A stretch of 64,000 nt of DNA from Acrocarpospora phusangensis (GCF_016862995.1 NZ_BOOA01000034.1:1-64000); one strand, 5' to 3'. Shown: positions 15,703-25,275, numbered from the stretch's first letter. The notes: generated by a model not told the origin, from the sequence alone. Program-made: numbers and translations.

Positions 15703-16314
15703 GTGATCAATGTGGCGGAGACGTGCGTCGGGACGCGGGCGCTGGGGCCCGGCCTGCGGTCCGTCGTCTGGGTCCAGGGATGCCCGTTCGACTGCCACGG
15801 CTGCGTGGCCCCGGAGTGGATCCCCGACCGCCCGGCCCTGCTGATGTCCCCCGCCGACCTCGCGGAGCGGCTGCTCGCCGACCCTGACGTGACCGGTCTC
15901 ACCTTCTCCGGCGGGGAGCCCATGAGCCAGGCGGGCCCGCTGGCGGAGGTCGCCAGGATCGCCCGGCGTACCAGGGAGCTGACCCTGATCACGTTCACCG
16001 GCCACCGGCTGGAGCGGCTCCGCGCCGACCCGCCGGACGGCGCCGCCGACCTGCTCGCCGAGACCGACGTGCTGATCGACGGCCGGTACGTGGCCGCGCG
16101 CAACGACGGCAAGGGCCTGCGGGGCAGCTCCAACCAGCGGATCCACCACCTGACCGAGCGGCTCCGGCCGTACGGGGAGGAACTGCTGGCCGGACCCCGG
16201 CACAACGAGCTGCGGATCAGGGACGGGTCCGTGCTGATGGTGGGCGTGCCCGCCGACGGCATGCTGGACGCCGTCCGTACGGCGCTCAGTGGGCGGACAG
16301 GACCGCCGAGTTGA
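15703..16314 (+). CDS. NrdG-like radical SAM activating protein, orphan
   Basis: 203 residues from GTG. The [4Fe-4S] motif CPFDCHGC (CxxxCxxC, about residues 27-34) sits after VVWVQG, followed by the SAM-binding TFSGGEPM segment, and resembles the activase of class III anaerobic ribonucleotide reductase (NrdG) and related glycyl-radical activators. No nrdD or other glycyl-radical enzyme is in the window, so its substrate is unknown. It may serve a different enzyme as many orphan NrdG-like proteins do. No clear ribosome-binding site. The last 29 bp overlap the convergent kinase gene. Confidence 0.85.
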   Translation: MINVAETCVGTRALGPGLRSVVWVQGCPFDCHGCVAPEWIPDRPALLMSPADLAERLLADPDVTGLTFSGGEPMSQAGPLAEVARIARRTRELTLITFTGHRLERLRADPPDGAADLLAETDVLIDGRYVAARNDGKGLRGSSNQRIHHLTERLRPYGEELLAGPRHNELRIRDGSVLMVGVPADGMLDAVRTALSGRTGPPS

Positions 16315-17800
16315 CGATCTTGGCCGCGCGGTCGGCCGTGATATAGCCGGCTCTCGGGCCCGAGTAGTACAGCGACACCGTCACGTTGACCGTTTTGAAC
16401 ATCACCGTCGTCTGGTTGTAGCCGTCCGCCCGGCGGGTCCAGCTGTAGGTGGCGTCGCCGACGGCCCGCGCCGCGCGCAGGCGGGTGCCGGGATAGCGCT
16501 TGGGCTCGTCCATCATGGTGGCCCGGGTCATGTCGTACGCGGTCTGGGTGATCTCCAGGGTCGCGAACTGGGTCTTCTGCACGTTGATGAAAGCCGCGCC
16601 GGGCCCGGTCCACATGCACGCGTCGTGCGTCTGGAACTGGCGTTTGACCGGGCCGCCCAGCAGCGCCCGGGCCTGGGCGGGCGTCAGCAGGTCACACGCC
16701 TCCGGGTTGCCGGCCAGCAGCAGGCGCGCCGTGGCGGTCGGGTTCCCCGGCGAGACGCGGGTGCCGGGCGCGCTCGCCGTGCTGCTCGCCTGCGGCGTGG
16801 CCGTCACCGAGGGGAACAGGTCTCCACGCCAGAGCGCCACCGCGACGACGGCGAGCAGCACGACGGCCAGCACGCCGCCGATGATCACCGGCACCGTGGA
16901 GCCGCGCCGGGGAGGGGCCGCCTGGGCGGGGATGGTCGGGCCGCTGACCCCGTTGGGGTTGGTCGGCACCCCGCCGTTCACGATGGCCTGGAGCTGGGCG
17001 GCGGCGTAGCCGGGCGGGCAGCGCCGGGCCGGGTCCTTCTCCAGCATGGCGGCCAGCACGGGCGCGAGCGGGCCCGCCAGGCGCATGGGGTGCGGCGGCT
17101 GCATCAGCACGGCGGCCATGATCGCCGCGTTGTTCTCGCGGTGGAACGCCGTGCCGCCCTCGACGGCCGTGTACAGGGTGGCCCCGAGCGACCACAGGTC
17201 GGCCAGCGGGCCGTCCGGCTCGCCGCGCAGCCGTTCCGGGGCCATGTATCCGGGCGAGCCGCTCAGCATGCCGGTCTGGGTGAGGGCCACGTCGTCGGCG
17301 ACCGTCGCGATGCCGAAGTCGGTGAGCAGCACCCGGCCCTGGTCGGTGATGAGCACGTTGCCGGGTTTGACGTCGCGGTGCAGGATGCCCGTGGCGTGCG
17401 CGGCGTTGAGCGCGTGCAGCACGGTCAGGCCGATCTCGGCCACCCGCTGCGGCGGCAGCGGCCCGCTGGTGCGCACGATCTTGTCCAGGGACTGGCCGCG
17501 GACCAGCTCCATGACGATCCACGGCCGACCGCCGTCCAGGACGACGTCGTGCACGGTCACGATGGACGGGTGCGAGCGCAATCGGGCGGCGGCCCTGGCC
17601 TCGCGCAGGGTCCGTTCGCGCATCTCGGCCAGCTGGGCCTCGCTGAGTCCCGGCGGGAGCAGGACCTCCTTGATCGCCACTTCCTGGCGCAGGAGTTCGT
17701 CGCTCGCGTGCCAGACGGTGCCCATGCCGCCCTGCCCGATCGGGGCGATGAGCCGGTACCGCTCGGCCAGCAGGGTCACCGGGCGTTCGGCCTGCGCCAC
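16286..17800 (-). CDS. PknB-like Ser/Thr protein kinase, membrane-anchored
   Basis: 504 residues from GTG with GGAGGAG upstream. Cytoplasmic Hanks-type kinase domain (about 14-270): GQGGMGTV glycine loop, VAIKEV lysine, HRDVKPGN catalytic loop, DFGIA, GYMAPE. A Pro/Gly-rich juxtamembrane stretch precedes one membrane segment (about 303-325), then an extracytoplasmic Thr/Ser-rich linker and a roughly 150-residue domain with cysteines (EACDLLTPAQARALLG, HDACMWTG) resembling DUF3558-like lipoprotein folds rather than PASTA repeats. Probably co-transcribed with the small protein 82 bp upstream, and divergent from the dynamin/Hsp70 operon. Confidence 0.93.
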   Translation of the reverse strand: MAQAERPVTLLAERYRLIAPIGQGGMGTVWHASDELLRQEVAIKEVLLPPGLSEAQLAEMRERTLREARAAARLRSHPSIVTVHDVVLDGGRPWIVMELVRGQSLDKIVRTSGPLPPQRVAEIGLTVLHALNAAHATGILHRDVKPGNVLITDQGRVLLTDFGIATVADDVALTQTGMLSGSPGYMAPERLRGEPDGPLADLWSLGATLYTAVEGGTAFHRENNAAIMAAVLMQPPHPMRLAGPLAPVLAAMLEKDPARRCPPGYAAAQLQAIVNGGVPTNPNGVSGPTIPAQAAPPRRGSTVPVIIGGVLAVVLLAVVAVALWRGDLFPSVTATPQASSTASAPGTRVSPGNPTATARLLLAGNPEACDLLTPAQARALLGGPVKRQFQTHDACMWTGPGAAFINVQKTQFATLEITQTAYDMTRATMMDEPKRYPGTRLRAARAVGDATYSWTRRADGYNQTTVMFKTVNVTVSLYYSGPRAGYITADRAAKIVNSAVLSAH

Positions 17801-17882
17801 GACTTTCTCCTCCAGATCCGGTTATGAGCGGGTAAACCGTACTTCAAAAGACGGTGTCCGCTCAGCCGGAAACGGCGAAGTA

Positions 17883-18371
17883 TTAGCGTCTGGCCTTTTT
17901 GCGGCGTTTTACCAGTACGCGGGCGACCGCCAGGCCCGCCGCCGCAGCGAAGACGTAGCGGGTGCGGTGCCGCTTCTGTTTCCGGGTCTCAGGCTCCGGG
18001 TTCGGGTTCGGGTTCGGGACGGTGTCCTCGGCCACGGGGTCAGGAGATGAGTGGGAGGAGTGTCCGGGGCGTACGACGTCGTTGACCGGGGGTGCGGCGT
18101 CGGCGCGCCGGGCGTTCTCCGCCGTGTCGTCGGCCAGGTGGGGCCGGGGTTCCGGCTCGATCGGCGGCCAGACCAGCATGGCGTCGGACGGATCGGCGGT
18201 GGACGGCCGCGCCGCCTCCGGGCGGGTGGTCGCGGCGGGGCGGACCTGGGGGACGTTGAGCGAGAGGGAGACGCTGTCGGGCAGTTCCTGCCCCATCTCC
18301 GCCCGCCGCGCGCCCACTTTGCCGGCGGTGAGCGGCTCGGCCGGCGCTTTCTCGGGGTCGATCTCGGTCAT
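17883..18371 (-). CDS. Pro-rich protein with C-terminal membrane anchor, unknown function
   Basis: 162 residues from the ATG at 18371 (GGGGAGGG seven bases upstream). About 125 residues are polar, disordered-looking and Pro/Glu-rich, with a NPNPNPEPE run, then a basic stretch, one hydrophobic helix (about residues 138-152, FAAAAGLAVARVLV) and a highly basic tail (KRRKKARR). The layout suggests a tail-anchored membrane protein. It resembles no family I recognise. It lies between the kinase and the dynamin operon, so it may be a kinase substrate or an adaptor; that is inference from position. Confidence 0.7.
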   Translation of the reverse strand: MTEIDPEKAPAEPLTAGKVGARRAEMGQELPDSVSLSLNVPQVRPAATTRPEAARPSTADPSDAMLVWPPIEPEPRPHLADDTAENARRADAAPPVNDVVRPGHSSHSSPDPVAEDTVPNPNPNPEPETRKQKRHRTRYVFAAAAGLAVARVLVKRRKKARR

Positions 18372-18569
18372 CGACTCGCCCTCCCCTCGGCGATCTCCGC
18401 CTTTGTGCGGATTTATCCATCTGTGCACGTACCCGCGGTCCCCGAACGAAACCTCCGGCGAAATGGCGGCCTTCGGGCGGAACCCCTCATTTGAGGAAGT
18501 TCCCGCAGGTCTCTCGCAGATACAACGAAACCACGTCGGTTCGCCATAACGCCAGGCAGGGGGTTTCGG

Positions 18570-20978
18570 ATGAGCGTTGACCACTTGAGACGCGACATCC
18601 AGGACGCGGAGCAGTTCTCGGCGAGCGTGCTGCGCCTGCTGGACGGCGCGCCCGTGCCGGAGGAGCTGGGCCGGAGCCTGAGCCGGGTCAGGGAGCAGGC
18701 CGACCAGGTGCTGACGGCGGCGCGGCAGCCGTACGTGCTGGGGGTGCTCGGGGAGTACAGCGCGGGCAAGACCATGCTGATCGCGTCGCTGCTGGGCCTG
18801 CTGGACGACCTGTCCATCGGGGACCGGCCGACCACCGGCAACGTCACCGCGTTCTGGCTGCGGCAGGGCCGGGACGGCAAGACCCGGATCTCCGAGTCCC
18901 GGGTCTCCTACATCTCCGCCAACACCCTGGCCGAGTACCAGCGGGCGCTCGGCGAGCAGCTCCGCGCGGCGGCCGGTGCGAGCGGCGGCGGCGCGTGGCT
19001 GACCGACGGGTTCCGCCGGGCGGTCGCCGAGGCGTCCGCGCCCGGCGGCAACGGCCGCATGCTCCGCGACTGGTACGACAACAGCAAGGGCTGCCCGCAC
19101 GACGTCGGCCGCCTGGCCACCCAGCTGGTGGCGATCACCGGGGCGGCGCACCGCTACCCCGCCCTGCTCGGCACCCGCGGCCGCGTCCCGCTCGACGAGA
19201 TCGGCCCGCTGCTGGTGATCACCGGCGAGCGCACCGAGTCCACCCGCGCCTCCATGGAGCCCGACCCGTTCTGGCTGGTACGGCACGTCGAACTGACCGT
19301 CGAGATCCCCGCCGAGGTGCTCGACCTGGACCGCCTGGTCGGCGCGTCGCCGTGGACCACCGGGAACACCACCGGGGACGCCACCGGGGACACCACCATG
19401 GCCGACCGGCTGGTCGTCTACGACTTTCCCGGCTTCCTCAACCACGTCTCCGGCGAGCGCGACCTGCTGCTCACCAGGACGATGCTGAAGGACATGGACA
19501 CGGTCGTCGCCCTGCTGAAGGCGGCGAACGCGGACGGCCCCGCCTCCGACCAGCTGGCCCGGCTGCTGCACGACGTGCCGGCCGGCGAGCGGCGCGGCCG
19601 GGTGCTGGTGGGCGTCGGCAACGTCAGCGACATCCCCGAGATCACCCGCCTCAGGTCGGCCGACGCGCAGCGGGCGGAGCACGAGGACGAGGTGCTGCGG
19701 CAGCTGCCCTCCCTCAAGGAGCTCCTCGACACGGCCGCCAAGCTCAGCCCGGACGAGCCGCCCTTCCTCTACTCGGGGCCGGTGGCGCTCGACCGGCTGG
19801 GCTTGGCGTACGGGCGGCTGGACGGCCGGCTGCGCGACGCGCTGGAGGTGGCCGCGGCGGCCGGCACGGTCGCGGCCCGGCTGCCCCTGGTGAGCAGGCT
19901 GCGGCCGATGCTGAGCGCGCTCGCCCTGGACGGCGGCCGCGAGTCGGTCCTGCGCCGCCTGGAGGAACGCCTCGCCGAGTACGGCCTGACCCGCCGCCAC
20001 CAGCGCGTCCAGGCCGAACGCCGGAGCCTCGACGCCGAGCTCGACCGGTTCGCCGCCGCCCTCGGCGAGAGCGCCCAGCAGGCGCGGGCCTCGGGCAACG
20101 CCGCCGTCAACCACCTGCTGAGCAGCTTCGAGGGCACCCTCACCTGGCTGAACGCGCAGTCCTCCCAGCTGCTCGCGGCGGCGCTCGCGGCCAGGACCGG
20201 CGCGGGCGGCCAGTCCGTCATCGCCGCGATCGAGCAGGACGTCACCAGCCGGGTCTTCGCCTGGCCGGAGTGGTGGCAGATCCTGTCCAGCACCGCGGGC
20301 GCCGAGGTGCAGAGCGGCCCGGAGACCACCGAGAGCTTCGCGCCCCGGTTCGAGGAGACCTGCGCGGCGGCGACCGCCACGGCCCGCGGCCGGACGCTGC
20401 TGCTGTGGGAGTCCGCGCTGATCCAGAGCGCGGAGCAGAGCATCACCCCGGAGGCCCGCGGGCTGGCCGGGAGCCTGGAGCTGGACGAGAAGGACCGGCG
20501 GCGGATCCGGCTGCTGACCGAGCCGTCGGAGTGGCGCGGCATGCTCACCAGCAAGGCCGCCGAGCTGGAGCCGCCGGAGGACCTGGGCACGGTGGCGGAC
20601 GCGTTCCCGATGCGCCGCCCGCACCGGTTCGCGTGGGCCATCCCGGAGAGCCGGCGGACCCATCTCGACGACGTGGAGCTGCGGCATCAGCTGCATCCCG
20701 CCCGGATCATCCGGATGCGGGAGGAGGTCGTCAAGGCGGCGATCATGGTCGTCCAGCGGCAGCTGGACGCGCTGCGGCCGCAGGCGGTGGCGTACGCGCA
20801 GCAGTACCTGGCCCGGCTGGCGGGGCTGCTCGGCCCGTTACGGGCGAGCGTCAACGCCGCGCCGGCGCCGGAGCAGGGCGCCCCGCTGCTGGACGAGCTG
20901 ACGCGGCTGCGCGCCCGGCCGGAGGAGGACCGGGCCGAGAAGAACCCGTGGGAAGACCTTGAGGAGCTGGGGGCATGA
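18570..20978 (+). CDS. Dynamin-like GTPase, first gene of an Hsp70-associated trio
   Basis: 802 residues. After a 50-residue helical lead comes a GTPase domain: P-loop GEYSAGKT (61-68), switch I with TTGN (about 91-94), and the G3 motif DFPG (285-288). A standard TKxD was not found; VGNVSDI (about 350) occupies that region. The long remainder is Leu/Arg/Ala-rich helix, as in the stalk of bacterial dynamins, with no obvious membrane segment. Bacterial dynamins remodel membranes or act in envelope stress and phage defence. The stop overlaps the start of the Hsp70-like gene (ATGA), so translation is coupled. Size and company recall SrfC-type proteins, but homology is not established. Confidence 0.85.
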   Translation: MSVDHLRRDIQDAEQFSASVLRLLDGAPVPEELGRSLSRVREQADQVLTAARQPYVLGVLGEYSAGKTMLIASLLGLLDDLSIGDRPTTGNVTAFWLRQGRDGKTRISESRVSYISANTLAEYQRALGEQLRAAAGASGGGAWLTDGFRRAVAEASAPGGNGRMLRDWYDNSKGCPHDVGRLATQLVAITGAAHRYPALLGTRGRVPLDEIGPLLVITGERTESTRASMEPDPFWLVRHVELTVEIPAEVLDLDRLVGASPWTTGNTTGDATGDTTMADRLVVYDFPGFLNHVSGERDLLLTRTMLKDMDTVVALLKAANADGPASDQLARLLHDVPAGERRGRVLVGVGNVSDIPEITRLRSADAQRAEHEDEVLRQLPSLKELLDTAAKLSPDEPPFLYSGPVALDRLGLAYGRLDGRLRDALEVAAAAGTVAARLPLVSRLRPMLSALALDGGRESVLRRLEERLAEYGLTRRHQRVQAERRSLDAELDRFAAALGESAQQARASGNAAVNHLLSSFEGTLTWLNAQSSQLLAAALAARTGAGGQSVIAAIEQDVTSRVFAWPEWWQILSSTAGAEVQSGPETTESFAPRFEETCAAATATARGRTLLLWESALIQSAEQSITPEARGLAGSLELDEKDRRRIRLLTEPSEWRGMLTSKAAELEPPEDLGTVADAFPMRRPHRFAWAIPESRRTHLDDVELRHQLHPARIIRMREEVVKAAIMVVQRQLDALRPQAVAYAQQYLARLAGLLGPLRASVNAAPAPEQGAPLLDELTRLRARPEEDRAEKNPWEDLEELGA

Positions 20979-23900
20979 CCGTGGAGATCGCGTTCCTGAA
21001 CGCGGAGGGTGTGCCGATCACCGAGTGGCGGGTACGCGCCGACGCGGAGTCGCAGACGATGCCGGTGCCGGTCGTGCGGTTCCAGGGCCGGGGCGACGTC
21101 GTCCTGCGGCGGGTGCGGATCACGGCCGGGGCCGGGGCGCCCGCGCGGGCGGCGGCGTTCGCGGAGCGTTGGACGCCGTCCCTGCCCGCCGAGGGCATGC
21201 TGCTGGCCGAGGGGAGCTGGTGGCGGCTGGCGTCGGCCGCGCCGGTCAGCCGCTCGGAGGTGCCGCCGGGGAGGACGGTGTTCGAGTGGACGGTGTCGTA
21301 CCAGGCCGCGGAGGGCGGCGGCGAGCGGGAGGCGAGCAGCCGGATCACCGTGGACGGCGGGGAGGAGCCCCGGGACCGGCACGACGGCTGGATCGCCCTG
21401 GACTTCGGCACCTCGACCACGTCCATCACCATGTTCGACCCCAAGAACCGGTACAACCTGCACGGCCTGCTCCCCAGCCAGACCGCCGTCATCCGCGAGG
21501 GCCTCGGCGAGGTGCTGGACAACCAGGACCCGGACGCGGTGCTGTTCGGCATGCGCGGCGCGGAGTGGCGGCGGGCCATGGAGAGCGTCGGCATCGCCCT
21601 GTCCCCCACCTACTCCCCCGGCTCCGACCCGCTGGCCACCGTGCGCGCCACCCTCGACACCGACCTCTACCGGCTGCTCATCGCCCTCGAACGGCACGCG
21701 GTGGACGCCTGGCAGCCGGGCCTCGCCACCGGCCTGCGCGCCCTGTACGGCGCCGCCTTCGCGATCCCCCCGATCGAGGAACACCGCATGGTGCGCATCC
21801 CGCTGCACGCCGAGGACGAGTTCACCATCTCCAGCGAGATCGAGATGGTCACCCTGGACCGGCCGCCCTCGGTACGCATGGCGAAGGAGGGGTACCGGCT
21901 GGACCGGGACGCGCCGGAGCTGCCCGCCCAGGTCCGCTACCAGCCGGGCCTGAAGCAGTTCATCGGCGCCGGCCGCCCGCTGCCGGGGCTGCCGGATGAC
22001 GCGCGGGCGCGGGTGACCACGGACGACGCGGTGGCGGCGGCCTGGCAGCGGCTGCTCCAGGACCGGGTGGCCGGCCACTGCCAGGCCCATCCCGACCTCT
22101 ACTCGACCAAGCCGATCACGCACGCGGTGATCACCTATCCGACGGCCGCGCCGCCGAAGACCCGCCTGGACTGCGAGGCCATCGCCCGCAAGATCGGGCT
22201 CCAGCAGGTCGTCACCGCCTACGACGAGGCCACCGCGGCGGCCATGTTCTACCTGATGCGCGACTTCGCGGGCGATCTGCCGGTCGGCATCGAGGCGTTC
22301 CGGGCGCGCTGCCGCCGGGACGGGGGCAGCCCCGTCTGGCACCGCAACATCCTGGTCGTGGACATCGGCGGCGGCACCACGGACATCGCGCTGATCGGCC
22401 TCACCCTGCGCGACGAGACCGAGTTCCGGCCCGGCAAGGGGCACGACGTGCAGGGCCGGTTCTACACGCTCAGGCCGACCGTCCGGGCCAAGGCGGGGCG
22501 GGCCCAGCTGGGCGGGGACGCCATCACCCGGGAGATCTTCCTGCGGCTCAAGGCGCAGCTGGCCGACGCGCTGCTGACCCGCAGCCCCGACCTGATCCAG
22601 GGCGAGTACCTGCCGTACCTGTCGGAGGGGGTGTACACGGCGGGCTCGCTGCTCGCGCCGCATCCGGACCCGGAGCGGGAGAGCGTGCGGATGGACCTGA
22701 TCGACGAGGTCATCCCCACCCGCTGGAAGCGGCGTCCCGGCGACGACCGGGTGCTGCTGCGGTTCCGGCTGCTCTGGGACGTGGCGGACCGGGCCAAGCT
22801 GGCGCAGTCGGCCGAGGAGGGCGACTACCCGGTCCGGCGGGTCGAGGAGCTGCTGCAGCTGGACGGCAAGGCCGCCGACGCCGTCTCGGAGATCGGCGAG
22901 GTGGTGCTCCGGCGGGCCGACCTGGCCGAGGCGATCAAGAGGGTGGCCACCAGCGCCTTCGACATCGGCGTCAACGTGGTCAAGAAAGCGCTGAGCAGGA
23001 ACGACGACGGCACCAGGGAACCCCTCGACTCGGTCATCATCTCGGGCGGCACCTCGGCGCTCCCGCAGATCAGGCGGGCGCTGCTGCGCTCGTTCACGGA
23101 GGCCGGCGACGACCTGCGGTGGAACCCGCTGAACGTGGTCTACGACGCGAAGTTCGCCAAGACCGCGACGTCCATCGGCGCCTGCTGGGCCGAGCACGTG
23201 CGCGCCAAGGGGTACCCGTCGGCGGGCAGCGCCATGCTGAGCGTCGGCGGCGGGCTGACCGAGCTGCACATCGACGTGAACAACCTGTTCCACTCGCTGG
23301 CCAACACCTTCGTGCTGGACGCGCTGAGCGAGCAGGACCGGCCGCTGTTCCTGATGGGCGCCGAGTTCGACCGCATCCAGACGGGCGCGGAGATCGACGG
23401 CCGGCTGCGCTCGGAGTGGCTGGACCCGCAGGAAGCGATCATGATCTACCGGCAGCCGTTCTCGCCGGAGGAGACGCAGAAGCCGATGTGGGCCAGCCTC
23501 AACCTGGACCACCTGCAGAAGCGGCAGGGCGACACCGGCCTCAGCCTCACCCGCTGGCGGCAGCAGGTGAAGGTCTGCTTCGAGATCGACGAGCGCACCT
23601 TCTTCACCGCCCACTTCTGCGCCGGCCGCGGCCCGATCCACCTGGTCGACTTCGCCGGCGCCGGAGCCACGCCCGACCTGGTCGAGCCGGGCGAGGACGG
23701 GGTGCCGGTGGTGCGCCACGACATCGTGGTCAACCCGCAGACGTCGGGCGGCATGGCCGCGGCCGGACAGGTGATCTTCGAGAAGGGCGCCCGCCTGACC
23801 GACCTCGTCCGCGGCGACGGCGGTCAGCCCCGCCCGGCGCTGATCAGCCGCCCCCTGCCGAAGGACGTCCCGGCCGACGGGGTGTGGTCGTTCTACTACC

Positions 23901-24160
23901 GGCGTCCGGGCGGGCCCGCCGACATCACGCAGATCGGGAAGGACCTGCCCGCGCCCGACGCCGGCCGGCTGGGGCCCGACCACGTGGCGGTCCTGGACGA
24001 GCGCGGGCGGCTGACCGTGCTGCGCGCGTACGTGCCGTACGAGCGGGCGGCGACGATGGCCGAGGTGGTGGAGCGGCCGGGCGCGGTGCTGAGCGTGCCG
24101 ATGGTGCCCGGGGACTCCGACGTGGACGACCGCCTCAACCCGTTCAACGGAATGCACTGA
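20975..24160 (+). CDS. Large Hsp70-like ATPase of the dynamin trio
   Basis: 1061 residues. An N-terminal domain of about 135 residues (beta-rich, no known match) precedes an actin/Hsp70-fold ATPase: phosphate-1 DFGTSTTS (143-150), phosphate-2 VVDIGGGTTDIAL (about 461-473) and adenosine motif ISGGTSALPQ (about 689). Large insertions separate them, and about 300 residues follow that do not look like a DnaK substrate-binding domain. This layout is unlike DnaK and closer to oversized Hsp70 relatives such as SrfB-type proteins. Start and stop both overlap neighbours by a few bases (ATGA), implying stoichiometric production with the GTPase. Cytoplasmic. Biochemical role unknown. Confidence 0.85.
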   Translation: MTVEIAFLNAEGVPITEWRVRADAESQTMPVPVVRFQGRGDVVLRRVRITAGAGAPARAAAFAERWTPSLPAEGMLLAEGSWWRLASAAPVSRSEVPPGRTVFEWTVSYQAAEGGGEREASSRITVDGGEEPRDRHDGWIALDFGTSTTSITMFDPKNRYNLHGLLPSQTAVIREGLGEVLDNQDPDAVLFGMRGAEWRRAMESVGIALSPTYSPGSDPLATVRATLDTDLYRLLIALERHAVDAWQPGLATGLRALYGAAFAIPPIEEHRMVRIPLHAEDEFTISSEIEMVTLDRPPSVRMAKEGYRLDRDAPELPAQVRYQPGLKQFIGAGRPLPGLPDDARARVTTDDAVAAAWQRLLQDRVAGHCQAHPDLYSTKPITHAVITYPTAAPPKTRLDCEAIARKIGLQQVVTAYDEATAAAMFYLMRDFAGDLPVGIEAFRARCRRDGGSPVWHRNILVVDIGGGTTDIALIGLTLRDETEFRPGKGHDVQGRFYTLRPTVRAKAGRAQLGGDAITREIFLRLKAQLADALLTRSPDLIQGEYLPYLSEGVYTAGSLLAPHPDPERESVRMDLIDEVIPTRWKRRPGDDRVLLRFRLLWDVADRAKLAQSAEEGDYPVRRVEELLQLDGKAADAVSEIGEVVLRRADLAEAIKRVATSAFDIGVNVVKKALSRNDDGTREPLDSVIISGGTSALPQIRRALLRSFTEAGDDLRWNPLNVVYDAKFAKTATSIGACWAEHVRAKGYPSAGSAMLSVGGGLTELHIDVNNLFHSLANTFVLDALSEQDRPLFLMGAEFDRIQTGAEIDGRLRSEWLDPQEAIMIYRQPFSPEETQKPMWASLNLDHLQKRQGDTGLSLTRWRQQVKVCFEIDERTFFTAHFCAGRGPIHLVDFAGAGATPDLVEPGEDGVPVVRHDIVVNPQTSGGMAAAGQVIFEKGARLTDLVRGDGGQPRPALISRPLPKDVPADGVWSFYYRRPGGPADITQIGKDLPAPDAGRLGPDHVAVLDERGRLTVLRAYVPYERAATMAEVVERPGAVLSVPMVPGDSDVDDRLNPFNGMH

Positions 24161-25275
24161 TGGCCGCCTTCGACGACCGGCTCAGGCTCCTCCTGGCCGG
24201 TCCCGGCCAGAGCTCCGCCCTGCTCGTGCGCTCCTTCCTGTACGGCCTCCGCGCCGGCCTGGCCGAACTCCCCCCGGACGACCAGGGCGTCGAGGAGGCC
24301 GCCGCCCTGGTCACGGCGATCGGCGACCTCCTCGACGGGCACCCGCCGATCACCCCGGCGCTTGCCGCGCCCGCCCCGGCGCCGGTCGTCCCAGTCGCGG
24401 ACGTCCAGCCGCCCGACGCCCTGCTCAACGCCTTGGCGGAGTTGCGCGACGCCGTGCTGCGGGACACCGGCGAACCGGCGGCGGCCGGTCCCCACGACGA
24501 CGCGGCCCAGGTGTGGACCACGCTGCACCTGGCCACCCTGCGCCTGCCCCGAGCGGACGCCGAGACGGTCCGCGACCAGGCCGCCGAGATCGCCGGGCGG
24601 AACGGCGCGGTCCTCACCACGCCCGCCCCCGAGGACACCGTCGCGGGGCTCACGAGCGAACGCCTGGTCCCCGGGCTGCGGATCGCCGACCAGGTGGTCG
24701 CGCCCGGCCTGTCCGTCTCCCCTGCCGGCCGTCCGCATCCCCTGCTCAGGCCGGCCGGGTCAGACGTGGCCACCGCGCCGCTGCACGCGCTGGCCGGGCA
24801 GGTGCTCACGCTGGCCGAGCGGGATCCCTGGCTGCGGCACTGCCTCCAGGTGCTGGAGTTCCTCGGCCTGTGCGAGCTGGCCAAGCCGGCCGAGCGCCGC
24901 AAGTTCGGCGATCACCTGGTCCGGCGGCAGCACGCGGCGGCGGGGGCGGAGCCGTACACGGCGGAGTGGCTGGACGCGCTCGTACGGCTGCACGAGGCGG
25001 TCTGCTCGGCGGTGCACCTGCCGCCCGCGCCCGACGACTCCTGGTGGGGCGAACGGCGTACGGCCTGCCACCAGGCCCTGGCGGCGGCGGCCCGCGCCAC
25101 CCCGGACGGGTCGGTCAAGTTCCCCCCGGCCCGCTACAAGGGCGTCGGCGACCTGACCAGGCAGGACATCGCCATCCAGCTGCCGCAGCGCTCGGGCCAG
25201 GTACTCGCCTGCGTGAAGGCGTGGTCCCGGATCGGCGGCGCGGAGAGCCAGGGACGGGTGATCTACGCGGGCTGA
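24160..25275 (+). CDS. Third protein of the dynamin/Hsp70-like trio, unknown family
   Basis: 371 residues; the ATG shares its first base with the preceding stop codon. Mostly helical, Ala/Leu-rich, with a Pro-rich linker near 68-82 (APAPAPVVPVADVQPP). Recognisable blocks include a helical central part (LRHCLQVLEFLGLCELAKPAERRKF) and a C-terminal segment ending SGQVLACVKAWSRIGG. No membrane segment, signal peptide or catalytic motif is visible. By position it is the partner or adaptor of the GTPase and Hsp70-like proteins, comparable in place to SrfA of srfABC loci, but I cannot show sequence kinship. Confidence 0.7.
   Translation: MAAFDDRLRLLLAGPGQSSALLVRSFLYGLRAGLAELPPDDQGVEEAAALVTAIGDLLDGHPPITPALAAPAPAPVVPVADVQPPDALLNALAELRDAVLRDTGEPAAAGPHDDAAQVWTTLHLATLRLPRADAETVRDQAAEIAGRNGAVLTTPAPEDTVAGLTSERLVPGLRIADQVVAPGLSVSPAGRPHPLLRPAGSDVATAPLHALAGQVLTLAERDPWLRHCLQVLEFLGLCELAKPAERRKFGDHLVRRQHAAAGAEPYTAEWLDALVRLHEAVCSAVHLPPAPDDSWWGERRTACHQALAAAARATPDGSVKFPPARYKGVGDLTRQDIAIQLPQRSGQVLACVKAWSRIGGAESQGRVIYAG

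Noticed and set aside
17883-20696. Very long minus-strand open frame opposite the dynamin-like gene
   Set aside because: Only its last 162 codons (from 18371) form a credible gene; the rest is the antisense of the GTPase gene, low-complexity and typical of high-GC shadow frames.
20687-24157. 1156-codon minus-strand frame opposite the Hsp70-like gene
   Set aside because: Arg/Gly/His/Val-rich translation without motifs; the plus strand encodes clear ATPase motifs.
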